This document shows, in pieces, positions 47,570 through 59,700 of a stretch of 64,000 bases of DNA. Below the pieces are notes generated by a model. It had not been told where the DNA came from and did no database searches. It was given only the letters and a program-made list of their open reading frames with translations. Each line of letters opens with the position of its first letter. Within the stretch, counting starts at the first letter, position 1. This DNA comes from Arenicola marina (taxonomy: Eukaryota; Annelida; Polychaeta; Arenicolidae), in NCBI GenBank assembly GCA_964019135.1, contig OZ025248.1, positions 38,371,670-38,435,669 on the forward strand, in the 5' to 3' direction. A program made the translations under genes and the position numbers.

Positions 47570-50500
47570 TTCGCTACCGGTGTCTTCCCGCGTGACTGTG
47601 TCTTCGCTAGTCCCGCGTGACTGTGTGTCTTCGCTACCGGTATCATCCCGCGTGACTGTGTCTCGCTACCGGTGTCGTCCCGCGTGACTGTGTGTCTCGC
47701 TACCGGTGTCATCCCGCGTGACTAGGTGTCGCTACCGGTGTCGTCCCGCGTGACTGTGTCTCGCTACCGGTGTCGTCCCACGTGACTGTGTGTCTCGCTA
47801 CCGGTGTCGTCCCGCGTGACTGTGTCTCGCTACCGGTGTCGTCCCGCGTGACTGTGTGTCTTCGCTACCGGTGTCATCCCGCGTGACTGGGTGTCTCGCT
47901 ACCGGTGTCGTCCCGCGTGACTGTGTGTCTCGCTACCGGTGTCATCCCGCGTGACTAGGTGTCGCTACCGGTGTCGTCCCGCGTGACTGTGTCTCGCTAC
48001 CGGTGTCGTCCCACGTGACTGTGTGTCTCGCTACCGGTGTCGTCCCGCGTGACTGTGTCTCGCTACCGGTGTCGTCCCGCGTGACTGTGTGTCTTCGCTA
48101 CCGGTGTCATCCCGCGTGACTGGGTGTCTCGCTACCGGTGTCGTCCCGCGTGACTGTGTCTCGCTACCGGTGTCGTCCCGCGTGACTGTGTCTCGCTACC
48201 GGTGTCATCCCGCGTGACTGTGTGTGTCGCTACCGGTGTCATCCCGCGTGACTGTGTCTCGCTACCGGTGTCGTCCCGCGTGACTGTGTCTCGCTACCGG
48301 TGTCATCCCGCGTGACTGTGTGTCTCGCTACCGGTGTCATCCCGCGTGACTGTGTGTGTCGCTACCGGTGTCATCCCGCGTGACTGTGTTTCGCTACCGG
48401 TGTCATCCCGCGTGACTGTGTGTCTTCGCTACCGGTGTCATCCCGCGTGACTAGGTGTCGCTACCGGTGTCGTCCCGCGTGACTGTGTCTCGCTACCGGT
48501 GTCGTCCCGCGTGACTGTGTGTCTTCGCTACCGGTGTCATCCCGCGTGACTGTGTGTCTTCGCTACCGGTGTCATCCCGCGTGACTGTGTCTCGCTACCG
48601 GTGTCGTCCCGCGTGACTGGGTGTCTCGCTACCGGTGTCGTCCCGCGTGACTGTGTGTCTTCGCTACCGGTGTCATCCCGCGTGACTGGGTGTCTCGCTA
48701 CCGGTGTCATCCCGCGTGACTGTGTCTCGCTACCGGTGTCGTCCCGCGTGACTGTGTCTCGCTACCGGTGTCATCCCGCGTGACTGTGTCTCGCTACCGG
48801 TGTCGTCCCGCGTGACTGTGTCTCGCTACCGGTGTCATCCCGCGTGACTGTGTGTCTTCGCTACCGGTGTCATCCCGCGTGACTGTGTCTCGCTACCGGT
48901 GTCGTCCCGCGTGACTGGGTGTCTCGCTACCGGTGTCGTCCCGCGTGACTGTGTGTCTTCGCTACCGGTGTCATCCCGCGTGACTGGGTGTCTCGCTACC
49001 GGTGTCATCCCGCGTGACTGTGTCTCGCTACCGGTGTCGTCCCGCGTGACTGTGTCTCGCTACCGGTGTCATCCCGCGTGACTGTGTCTCGCTACCGGTG
49101 TCGTCCCGCGTGACTGTGTCTCGCTACCGGTGTCATCCCGCGTGACTGTGTGTCGCACTACCGGTGTCGTCCCGCGTGACTGTGTCTCGCTACCGGTGTC
49201 GTCCCGCGTGACTGTGTGTCTTCGCTACCGGTGTCGTCCCGCGTGACTGTGTCTCGCTACCGGTGTCGTCCCGCGTGACTGTGTGTCTTCGCTACCGGTG
49301 TCGTCCCGCGTGACTGTGTCTCGCTACCGGTGTCGTCCCGCGTGACTGTGTGTCTCGCTACCGGTGTCATCCCGCGTGACTGTGTCTCGCTACCGGTGTC
49401 GTCCCGCGTGACTGTGTCTCGCTACCGGTGTCGTCCCGCGTGAGTGTGTGTCTCGCTACCGGTGTCATCCCGCGTGGCTGTGTCTCGCTACCGGTGTCGT
49501 CCCGCGTGACTGTGTCTCGCTACCGGTGTCGTCCCGCGTGACTGTGTCTCGCTACCGGTGTCATCCCGCGTGACTGTGTGTCTCGCTACCGGTGTCGTCC
49601 CGCGTGACTGTGTCTCGCTACCGGTGTCGTCCCGCGTGACTGTGTCTCGCTACCGGTGTCATCCCGCGTGACTGTGTCTCGCTACCGGTGTCGTCCCGCG
49701 TGACTGTGTCTCGCTACCGGTGTCGTCCCGCGTGACTGTGTCTCGCTACCGGTGTCATCCCGCGTGACTGTGTCTCGCTACCGGTGTCATCCCGCGTGAC
49801 TGTGTCTCGCTACCGGTGTCGTCCCGCGTGACTGTGTCTCGCTACCGGTGTCATCCCGCGTGACTAGGTGTCGCTACCGGTGTCATCCCGCGTGACTGTG
49901 TCTCGCTACCGGTGTCGTCCCGCGTGACTGTGTCTCGCTACCGGTGTCATCCCGCGTGACTAGGTGTCGCTACCGGTGTCGTCCCGCGTGACTGTGTCTC
50001 GCTACCGGTGTCGTCCCACGTGACTGTGTGTCTCGCTACCGGTGTCGTCCCGCGTGACTGTGTCTCGCTACCGGTGTCGTCCCGCGTGACTGTGTGTCTT
50101 CGCTACCGGTGTCATCCCGCGTGACTGGGTGTCTCGCTACCGGTGTCGTCCCGCGTGACTGTGTCTCGCTACCGGTGTCGTCCCGCGTGACTGTGTCTCG
50201 CTACCGGTGTCATCCCGCGTGACTGTGTGTGTCGCTACCGGTGTCATCCCGCGTGACTGTGTCTCGCTACCGGTGTCGTCCCGCGTGACTGTGTCTCGCT
50301 ACCGGTGTCATCCCGCGTGACTGTGTGTCTCGCTACCGGTGTCATCCCGCGTGACTGTGTGTGTCGCTACCGGTGTCATCCCGCGTGACTGTGTTTCGCT
50401 ACCGGTGTCATCCCGCGTGACTGTGTGTCTTCGCTACCGGTGTCATCCCGCGTGACTAGGTGTCGCTACCGGTGTCGTCCCGCGTGACTGTGTCTCGCTA

Positions 50501-52215
50501 CCGGTGTCGTCCCGCGTGACTGTGTGTCTTCGCTACCGGTGTCATCCCGCGTGACTGTGTGTCTTCGCTACCGGTGTCATCCCGCGTGACTGTGTCTCGC
50601 TACCGGTGTCGTCCCGCGTGACTGGGTGTCTCGCTACCGGTGTCGTCCCGCGTGACTGTGTGTCTTCGCTACCGGTGTCATCCCGCGTGACTGGGTGTCT
50701 CGCTACCGGTGTCATCCCGCGTGACTGTGTCTCGCTACCGGTGTCGTCCCGCGTGACTGTGTCTCGCTACCGGTGTCATCCCGCGTGACTGTGTCTCGCT
50801 ACCGGTGTCGTCCCGCGTGACTGTGTCTCGCTACCGGTGTCATCCCGCGTGACTGTGTGTCTTCGCTACCGGTGTCATCCCGCGTGACTGTGTGTCTTCG
50901 CTACCGGTGTCATCCCGCGTGACTGTGTCTCGCTACCGGTGTCGTCCCGCGTGACTGGGTGTCTCGCTACCGGTGTCGTCCCGCGTGACTGTGTGTCTTC
51001 GCTACCGGTGTCATCCCGCGTGACTGGGTGTCTCGCTACCGGTGTCATCCCGCGTGACTGTGTCTCGCTACCGGTGTCGTCCCGCGTGACTGTGTCTCGC
51101 TACCGGTGTCATCCCGCGTGACTGTGTCTCGCTACCGGTGTCGTCCCGCGTGACTGTGTCTCGCTACCGGTGTCATCCCGCGTGACTGTGTGTCGCACTA
51201 CCGGTGTCGTCCCGCGTGACTGTGTCTCGCTACCGGTGTCGTCCCGCGTGACTGTGTGTCTTCGCTACCGGTGTCGTCCCGCGTGACTGTGTCTCGCTAC
51301 CGGTGTCGTCCCGCGTGACTGTGTGTCTTCGCTACCGGTGTCGTCCCGCGTGACTGTGTCTCGCTACCGGTGTCGTCCCGCGTGACTGTGTGTCTCGCTA
51401 CCGGTGTCATCCCGCGTGACTGTGTCTCGCTACCGGTGTCGTCCCGCGTGACTGTGTCTCGCTACCGGTGTCGTCCCGCGTGAGTGTGTGTCTCGCTACC
51501 GGTGTCATCCCGCGTGGCTGTGTCTCGCTACCGGTGTCGTCCCGCGTGACTGTGTCTCGCTACCGGTGTCGTCCCGCGTGACTGTGTCTCGCTACCGGTG
51601 TCATCCCGCGTGACTGTGTGTCTCGCTACCGGTGTCGTCCCGCGTGACTGTGTCTCGCTACCGGTGTCGTCCCGCGTGACTGTGTCTCGCTACCGGTGTC
51701 ATCCCGCGTGACTGTGTCTCGCTACCGGTGTCGTCCCGCGTGACTGTGTCTCGCTACCGGTGTCGTCCCGCGTGACTGTGTCTCGCTACCGGTGTCATCC
51801 CGCGTGACTGTGTCTCGCTACCGGTGTCATCCCGCGTGACTGTGTCTCGCTACCGGTGTCGTCCCGCGTGACTGTGTCTCGCTACCGGTGTCATCCCGCG
51901 TGACTAGGTGTCGCTACCGGTGTCATCCCGCGTGACTGTGTCTCGCTACCGGTGTCGTCCCGCGTGACTGTGTCTCGCTACCGGTGTCATCCCGCGTGAC
52001 TAGGTGTCGCTACCGGTGTCATCCCGCGTGACTGTGTCTCGCTACCGGTGTCATCCCGCGTGACTAGGTGTCGCTACCGGTGTCATCCCGCGTGACTGTG
52101 TCTCGCTACCGGTGTCGTCCCGCGTGACTGTGTCTCGCTACCGGTGTCGTCCCGCGTGACTGTGTCTCGCTACCGGTGTCATCCCGCGTGACTGTGTCTC
52201 GCTACCGGAGTCGTC
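47570..52215. repeat. ~32-bp minisatellite, about 140 copies
   Basis: Units of 28-36 bp (mostly 32) with the core TACCGGTGTCGTCCCGCGTG followed by ACTGTGTCTCGC. Higher-order structure is visible: rare variants recur 2.0 kb apart (CGCACTACC at about 49147 and 51187; GTGAGTGTG at about 49441 and 51481; CCACGTGAC at 48010 and 50014). Short identical frames at 48601, 48899, 50606 and 50939 are products of this. Confidence 0.9.
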
Positions 52216-52511
52216 CGCGTGAATTGTTGGTGAATTTATGTATCTATGAATTTGTGAATAGTTGAATATCAAAACTGTCAAAACCAACGGTCGTCCTTGT
52301 TTATCCGACCGCCTTGATCCCAATCTTGTCGCGTAACGCCATTATAGACCTATGCGGTTTCTCGCTTTACCCATTATATACTTAATATGCAGTTCCACGC
52401 TTTACCCATTATATACCTCATATTCAGATCACGCATTGCCTGAATATGTCAAGCGATGTTTCCAATACATTTTGTACTTCCATGTCGGATCTCGTGGTTG
52501 ATTCTGATAAC
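52216..52511. other. Spacer, no gene seen
   Basis: Unique sequence with a short direct repeat (CACGCTTTACCCATTATATAC at about 52350 and 52395). Confidence 0.4.
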
Positions 52512-53455
52512 ATTGTTGTTGTTGCTTATTTCGTCTTCAAGGCCTTCAGGCCCAAATGACAAACATATGTGCATATAACATTTTGTGCAGGAACATTAAC
52601 AATCAGTGGTGCTGAATCGGATCTGATTTTCAATGATATATACAAACATTGTTAGTTTCCGTATGACAGAGATTTCTTTCGTTGACATTAAAAATCTAAC
52701 CTTTTTCAAAGTTTTCAAAGTTTTCAAAACTTGGCGGATTCCAGTATACATATTCAATATATTCTTGGCGGATGTCAGTGAACTTGGGGCAGCATAATAG
52801 GACATGGTACTCATCTTCAATAATTGTGGTACCTATTTCCGCGCAATATTTACATGGACGGTTTTCTAGTAGCGTGCCATCTCTGCGACCTAACTCGATG
52901 GCGAGCTTATGTGCAGAACATCTGAACCGTGAAAGTGCCTTTCGTAGTCTTGTGATGCTAACATGGTATATGTACAGTTCAGGTGTCAGTTCATCCTTAA
53001 ATGTGCAATATATGTTTAATCGGCTCTGATTTTGCGAGATCGTTAACCATTCGTCTTTCATTTTATATTGAACCCTTTCATTGAAAACATGGAGAATACT
53101 TCGTTCGTCATCGTTTTCTTGATTTAACCAGATGTCATTTAGTCCGTAATTATTCAGCAGTTCTCTCACTGACGTTACCCAAGTTTTCCTGTTGTGCACA
53201 TCAAGATCTTTAAGCATTTCATAGCAACATTTAACATATCTGTTTTCCGCCATCCTTGATATCTTCAACCAATATTTGATACATTTGGCATGATAAATTC
53301 TTGCCAGAGGTAACCTTCCGCATTCGCAAAGAGCTGCGGCGTCCGACGTAAATGTGGGAAGTCCTAAAATCCTTTTGCAAAATCTTACTTGCACCTTTTC
53401 TATCTCTTTAAACTCTTTAAATCCCCAAATAACTAAACCGTTGGAAGTGCATTAA
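52512..53455 (-). mobile_element. 3' fragment of a second non-LTR retrotransposon
   Basis: The minus-strand frame (52696-53394, homology running to about 53455) is the part after the reverse transcriptase: IEKVQVRFCKRILGL, LSRFRCSAHKLAIELGR and a zinc-like CKYCAEIGTTIIEDEYHVLLCC. The 3' end carries GGGCCTGAAGGCCTTG and a CAA-type tail near 52512. It is from a different family from the element at 27-31 kb, though with a similar C-terminal layout. Only the last quarter of the ORF remains. Confidence 0.75.
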
Positions 53456-53863
53456 TGTGCAAAGGAGATATGCAGGTATTGTCTACATCAATTCGATACT
53501 CTCTTTATTCATTTGAAGAAGCAAAAATGTCGCCGATATTTCAGTTTTGCGTCCAATGGAAAACAATACAGCTACGCCACTCTCTCTTTAGGACGCCATA
53601 GCAAGGGTCAGGATGGAGGAGTCTTTGCTGAGATAAGGCCTCTCGTACTTGAACCAATGCCCTGATTTGCGTGACCACCCAGCTACATGACCAGCTTCGT
53701 ATTACGTAATGCTATACACATTTGGGACATTGTGACGGGAGCCATGCAGTCGTATGCTTGTTTCTTACACCAAACAAAGGTGGAATTCCGTTTTTTGCAA
53801 CCCTGAGGGTCGAACCAGGAAGTATTGATGACATTGTCATGAAATCCACAGGTCACATTGCTT
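53456..53863. other. Spacer, no gene seen
   Basis: Unique sequence between the LINE fragment and the next minisatellite; nothing supported. Confidence 0.4.
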
Positions 53864-55400
53864 CATTACGACATATAGCAGGTCGGTATACTGCAATGAT
53901 ACCATTACGACATATAGCAGGTCAGTATACTGCAATGATACCATCACGACATATAGCAGGTCGGTATACTGTAATGATACCATCACGACATATAGTAGGT
54001 CGGTATACTGTAATGATACCACCACGACATATAGCAGGTCGGTATACTGTAATGATACCATCACGACATATAGCAGGTCGGTATACTGTAATGATACCAT
54101 CACGACATATAGCAGGTCGGTATACTGTAATGATACCATCACGACATAGAGCAGGTCGGTATACTGTAATGATACCATCACGACATATAGCAGGTCGGTA
54201 TACTGTAATGATACCATCACGACATATAGCAGGTCGGTATACTGTATGATACCATCACGACATAGAGCAGGTCGGTGTACTGTAATGATACCATCACGAC
54301 ATATAGCAGGTCGGTATACTGTAATGATACCATCACGACATAGAGCAGGTCGGTATACTGTAATGATACCATCACGACATATAGTAGGTCGGTATACGGT
54401 ATGATACCATCACGACATATAGCAGGTCGGTATACTGTATGATACCATCACGACATGTAGCAGGTCGGTATACTGTAATGATACCATCACGACATGTAGC
54501 AGGTCGGTATACTGTAATGATACCATCACGACATATAGCAGGTCGGTATACTGTATGATACCATCACGACATATAGCAGGTCGGTATACTGTATGATACC
54601 ATCACGACATGTAGCAGGTCGGTATACTGTAATGATACCATCACGACATGTAGCAGGTCGGTATACTGTAATGATACCATCACGACATATAGCAGGTCGG
54701 TATACTGTATGATACCATCACGACATATAGCAGGTCGGTATACTGTATGATACCATCACGACATGTAGCAGGTCGGTATACTGTATGATACCATCACGAC
54801 ATGTAGCAGGTCGGTATACTGTAATGATACCATCACGACATATAGCAGGTCGGTATACTGTATGATACCATCACGACATATAGCAGGTCGGTATACTGTA
54901 ATGATACCATCACGACATATAGCAGGTCGGTATACTGTAATGATACCATCACGACATAGAGCAGGTCGGTATACTGTAATGATACCATCACGACATAGAG
55001 CAGGTCGGTATACTGTAATGATACCATCACGACATATAGTAGGTCGGTATACTGTAATGATACCATCACGACATATAGCAGGTCGGTATACTGTAATGAT
55101 ACCATCACGACATATAGCAGGTCGGTATACTGTAATGATACCATCACGACATAGAGCAGGTCGGTATACTGTAATGATACCATCACGACATATAGCAGGT
55201 CGGTATACTGTATGATACCATCACGACATATAGCAGGTCGGTATACTGTAATGATGCCATCACGACATAAAGCAGGTCGGTATACTGTAATGATACCATC
55301 ACGACATATAGCAGGGCGGTATACTGTAATGGTACTATCAGGACACATAGCAGGTCGGTATACTGTAATGATACCATCCCGACATATAGCAGGTCGGTAA
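53864..55400. repeat. 38/39-bp minisatellite, about 40 copies
   Basis: Unit core CATCACGACATATAGCAGG, then TCGGTATACTGTAATGATAC. Copies with and without one A in the TGTAATGA segment give 39- or 38-bp units, so frames switch. Variants (ATAGAGCAGG, ATGTAGCAGG) recur in blocks, pointing to local block duplication. Confidence 0.9.
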
Positions 55401-56702
55401 AAGTGGAAAATCATGGCATGTACGGCTATGTTACAGTATCTGACGAAGGTGTGTCTTGTCGTTTGTGTGTTACCGGCAAGGCAAGATGTTATGATTATTA
55501 ATGCCGTTGAGAAGAAGCGTTTGACAGATTAACATTCAAATAGCTTTGAGCAGTGTTTGCACAGCTTAATAGTGGATCCACTCCCCAGCCCCCCTTTCGA
55601 GTTTAGAACCGTAACCCCACTCCCCGTCCACCGTTATAAACTACTTACAAGGGGCTTATATGGGCCTTTCTCTCTAACTTACAATGACAATACTCTATCA
55701 GTTTATATCCCCCCATCGTACAACCCCTCATAACAAACAGAACCCATTGCCTGGGACAGCAGATGCTTGTTTCTGCGATATGTCCGTGGTATAGTTTTTG
55801 TTTTGTTAAGGAATCGACTCGTGCATAATTAAAAATAATTGTATTTTTTTACAGCAAAAATCAGGGGGAAAACCTGGTGACAAATCGATCGATTTCGTAT
55901 TGCTTCTGATGCGGCCTATTTAATTTGACAATACAGCCGCTTGGCGGCGCTGCGGAACGGCGTGTCACGCCAAATACGATTGTGACGTAACGGAGTTGGA
56001 TATCTCGTACTATATGATCTCTGTTATTATCCTGTAATCCCACTCCACACCGCCTACGTGGACTTCCACCACCACCCACCACGCCGTGCGCACGCTGGGC
56101 GGCCTTAGCGATGAGATTCCTCGAGATAAGACAAACAAAACACAGGAAGTTGCCTCTGACAGGGCCACATATCAAATCAGAACGATGTGGTGTGATGAAG
56201 GATCTGCTCAACATATCAAAGCATAAACCTCGCTATCCATGCCATAAAACAGGGGATACATAGCTATGCAGCTATACTGACTACGCCAGACCACTGTATC
56301 AACAATTGTTGTGAACGTCAAAATTACAGCAGGGTTAAAGCGAGTTATTACATAATCTATGAACACTCCAATGTTATATATCACAGGATAACAGGCATGT
56401 AGGAGGATAAATTGAGTGTTCAGTAAGCAAAAAAAGGTGCAAATCTCTTATTAATAAGTTAAATGACTGCATGTGCTGCCAAACATTTCGATACATATCA
56501 AAGAAACGGTAATATTTAAATCTGATTCATTTGGGGAGACAAAACACCACAAGGTGCATTTTGGTGAGAGGCTTTAGCAGCCCGACAACATTAATACAAC
56601 ATGCCTTTTCCAGATATGCAAAGGAATCGATGAACAAGACAGAGACGAAGTCATCAACAGTCTCATCATTGTTATACATGTATATCCAACACCCTGGTGG
56701 CG
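55401..56702. other. Intergenic ahead of unit G, no gene seen
   Basis: No repeat family or exon is recognised. It must hold the promoter of unit G, but it shows no clear similarity to the 5' flanks of the lectin-type units. Confidence 0.4.
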
Positions 56703-59700
56703 ATGCTTAAAAACAGCGCCATGTTAACAATGGATCGTCATGGTAACAACCGTCAACATTGGCTGGTACTTCCCTTGTTGGCACTAATGGCAGCATGGTT
56801 GCTGTGCAACACCCCAATTGGCCACGTGCAAAGTCTCTCGTTGGACCAACGTTTCCAAGGTAATGCACCCGGTTTTGGCCGGGACAGTCACCGGTGATAG
56901 ATATCGTTCTTTCACGCAGCAGAGCAGACTAAAGTTCGGATAAAATACACATAATTATCAGCAGTAAATTGATGATGATACAGAGCCATTAAAGTCGCCA
57001 CTTAGGAACAGAACACGTGGGTGATAATATAGGTCTAGAGAAGGACGCGGACCATTATCATTGTCATGAAGTCTCTTTTCAGCTGATGGTCGGAATGATG
57101 TTGATCCGTGTAACAAGGGGAAGTACTGTGTGGTGGACACTGTCGTGGCCAACCCGGACAATTGTACCACTTACTTTTTGTGCGTTCCTAGCGGCTGGAA
57201 TGAAATGCCGTGTAACCCCAATCTGGGGTTCAATCCTGAGACAGGACACTGCGACTACATGGCCGAGGTCACGTGTCAGCCACCCTGTCCCCCCTTCACC
57301 GGCCCCACCACCACCGAGGGGCCCACCATCTCACCAGGTATGTGTAAATCAATTAATAGGGTGACTCCCAATACCCTGCCCCCCCCCCCCACCCCACTCT
57401 CACCGGTCCCACCCACACCAAAGGGCCCACCATCTCATCAGGTATGCATCAATTAACAGGATGGTTTACCTTCCGGACGCTTTCAGCAATGCTGGTCATA
57501 TCGCTTCAATGGGAGAAAGAAGGGAGAGTGGGGCCATGTATCCGGGGGTGACCCCCTACTCTTTGCGAAGAGGACATGGGATCTTTATCCTGCGACCACG
57601 CAGACATGGCCACAGCGGGGCGCAAATCACAGATCCACGTGCCGTTGGGCTCTCAGGTGCCAAAATCACTCAAGGCTAGCGCTGTAACACAGTGGGCTAT
57701 CGAGGCAGCCCCTTGAATTAATAATCGAAAGCTAATACCCTGTCCCCCTCCCCCCTTTCGTGGCTCCACTACCACCACTGTGTCCACCGAGGTGGTACGA
57801 GTATCTTGTTATATAATTAACAATGCACAACGTGTAAGATATCACTGTGAACATGGTTCTAATAGATCTGTCCTTGAGTTATATCCAGTGGTAACGTTAC
57901 CTCTTACGCTGTCCCCGCCGCTGCCGTTTAGGTCTGTGCCACTACGTGGCGCTGCCATGTACCGCTGGGGAGAGGTTCGCCGATGTCTCCAGCTGTGAAC
58001 ATTATTACGAGTGCGTCGTCTTCAACACACTCCGCAGACTGCAGTGCCCGGGGGGACAGGTTTTCGACATCTACCTCTCGATGTGTAATGTCGTCACCCC
58101 GGGCTTCGATTGTGACTACCGCTGTACAACCACCGGGGCGCCAACGACATTACCCGCCACCACAACGTCACACACTGCCACGTCAGTGTCAAGCGTCGGT
58201 CAGGCGGCGTCATCGACAGCACAACATGACACTACCGTGTTGTCTTCTACGACGTCGGACAGCAAAACACTAACCGCCACCACCACCAGCGAGGGGCCCA
58301 CCATCTCGCCTGGTATGTGTCAAACAATAATTAGATGACTCTAAAACCCTGCGTCGCCCCCCCCCCCCCTCATCGGCACTACCACCACCAAGGGACCCAA
58401 TATCTCACTGGGTATGTGTCAATCAATTAACAAGGTGACTGCTTGCTCATTCGAACATGTCACGTCACGCTTACCTAAGATAGTTTTCCATCGAGGCCGA
58501 CTGATTTTCTTCTAATAGTGGGACGCGAACCCCGAATTTTGGCACGATGGCTGGGCTGGCCGAGTTCAATTTTCAATTAATAGGGTGACTGCTAATACCC
58601 TGCCTCCCCACCCCCATACCTCGTCGTCCCAACCACCACCAAGGGACGTGATATAATGATTATGATTATGAATAATCTGTAGACAAATGTCCATTTAAGT
58701 ATTGGCGCCGCCTAAGTGTGGATTATGAATATGGTCCCAGGTTTGTCGCACAGCTCACAAAAGTGGACGGGGAGCGCCTCACCTGCAGCAACTGCAGCAT
58801 CCACAACGACTGACGTAACCGTATCAACGAGTACCGCCTCCATCTCCACGACCAAACCAGAATCCCCCGCAGTTGCGGTGTCTACAGCAACCCCGGCTGT
58901 TGTATCCATGGTGACCAATGTCAGAACTGAGAGTGACGCCAGTGAAGGTAAGCCAGCCGTCCAGTCTCATCCTAGGATAATTTTTCATCGAGGCTGACTG
59001 ATTTGCTTCTAATACTCGGACGCGAACCCCGAATTCCGGCACGACGGCTGGGCTGGCAGCGTTCACTTTTCACAATTAAAAGGGTGACTGCTAATACCCT
59101 GTTTCACCACATCACCTCCCCCCCCCCCCTCACCTCATCGGCCCCACCCCCACCAAGGGGCCTGATATAATGATTATGATTATGAATAATCACTAGACAA
59201 ATGTCCATTTAAGTCTATTGGGGCCGCCTAAGTATGGATTATGAATATGTTCCCAGGTTTGTCGCAAAGCTCTCAAGAGTGGATGGGGAGCGCCTCACCT
59301 GCAGCAACTGCAGCATCCAAAACGACTGACGTAACCGTATCAACGAGTATCATCTCCATCTCCACGACCAAACCAGAATCTTCCACAGTTGCGGTGTCCA
59401 CAGCAACCCCGGATGTTGTATCCATGGTGACCGATGTCACCGCTGAGAGTGACGCCAGTGAATGTAAGCCAGCCGTCCAGTCTCACCCAATAGTGACAAT
59501 GTCTCTTCTTGTCGGATTTGCCATACGAATAGGTCACCTTAACCTTACCTAAGATAGTTTTTCAACGAGGCCGACTGATTTCCTTCTAATAGGGGGGCGC
59601 GAACCCCGAATTCCGGCACGACGGCTGGGCTGGCAGAGTTCACTGGCGACACAGAGCGTTAGCGACCAGGCCACGCCGGTCATACATGTAATTAAACCAA

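Noticed and set aside
47323..52323. Frames such as SSRVTGCLATGV in the 32-bp array
   Set aside because: Short, broken by unit-length changes, and repeated only because blocks of the array were duplicated.
53722..55414. Repetitive frames with SRHIAGRYTVMIP or QYTDLLYVVMVSL units
   Set aside because: They are translations of the 39-bp minisatellite in different frames; 38-bp units break them.
56703..58312. Unit G as a VCBP-type (Ig plus chitin-binding) gene
   Set aside because: No Ig V-type domain is seen; only two chitin-binding domains, stalk, membrane segment and tail.
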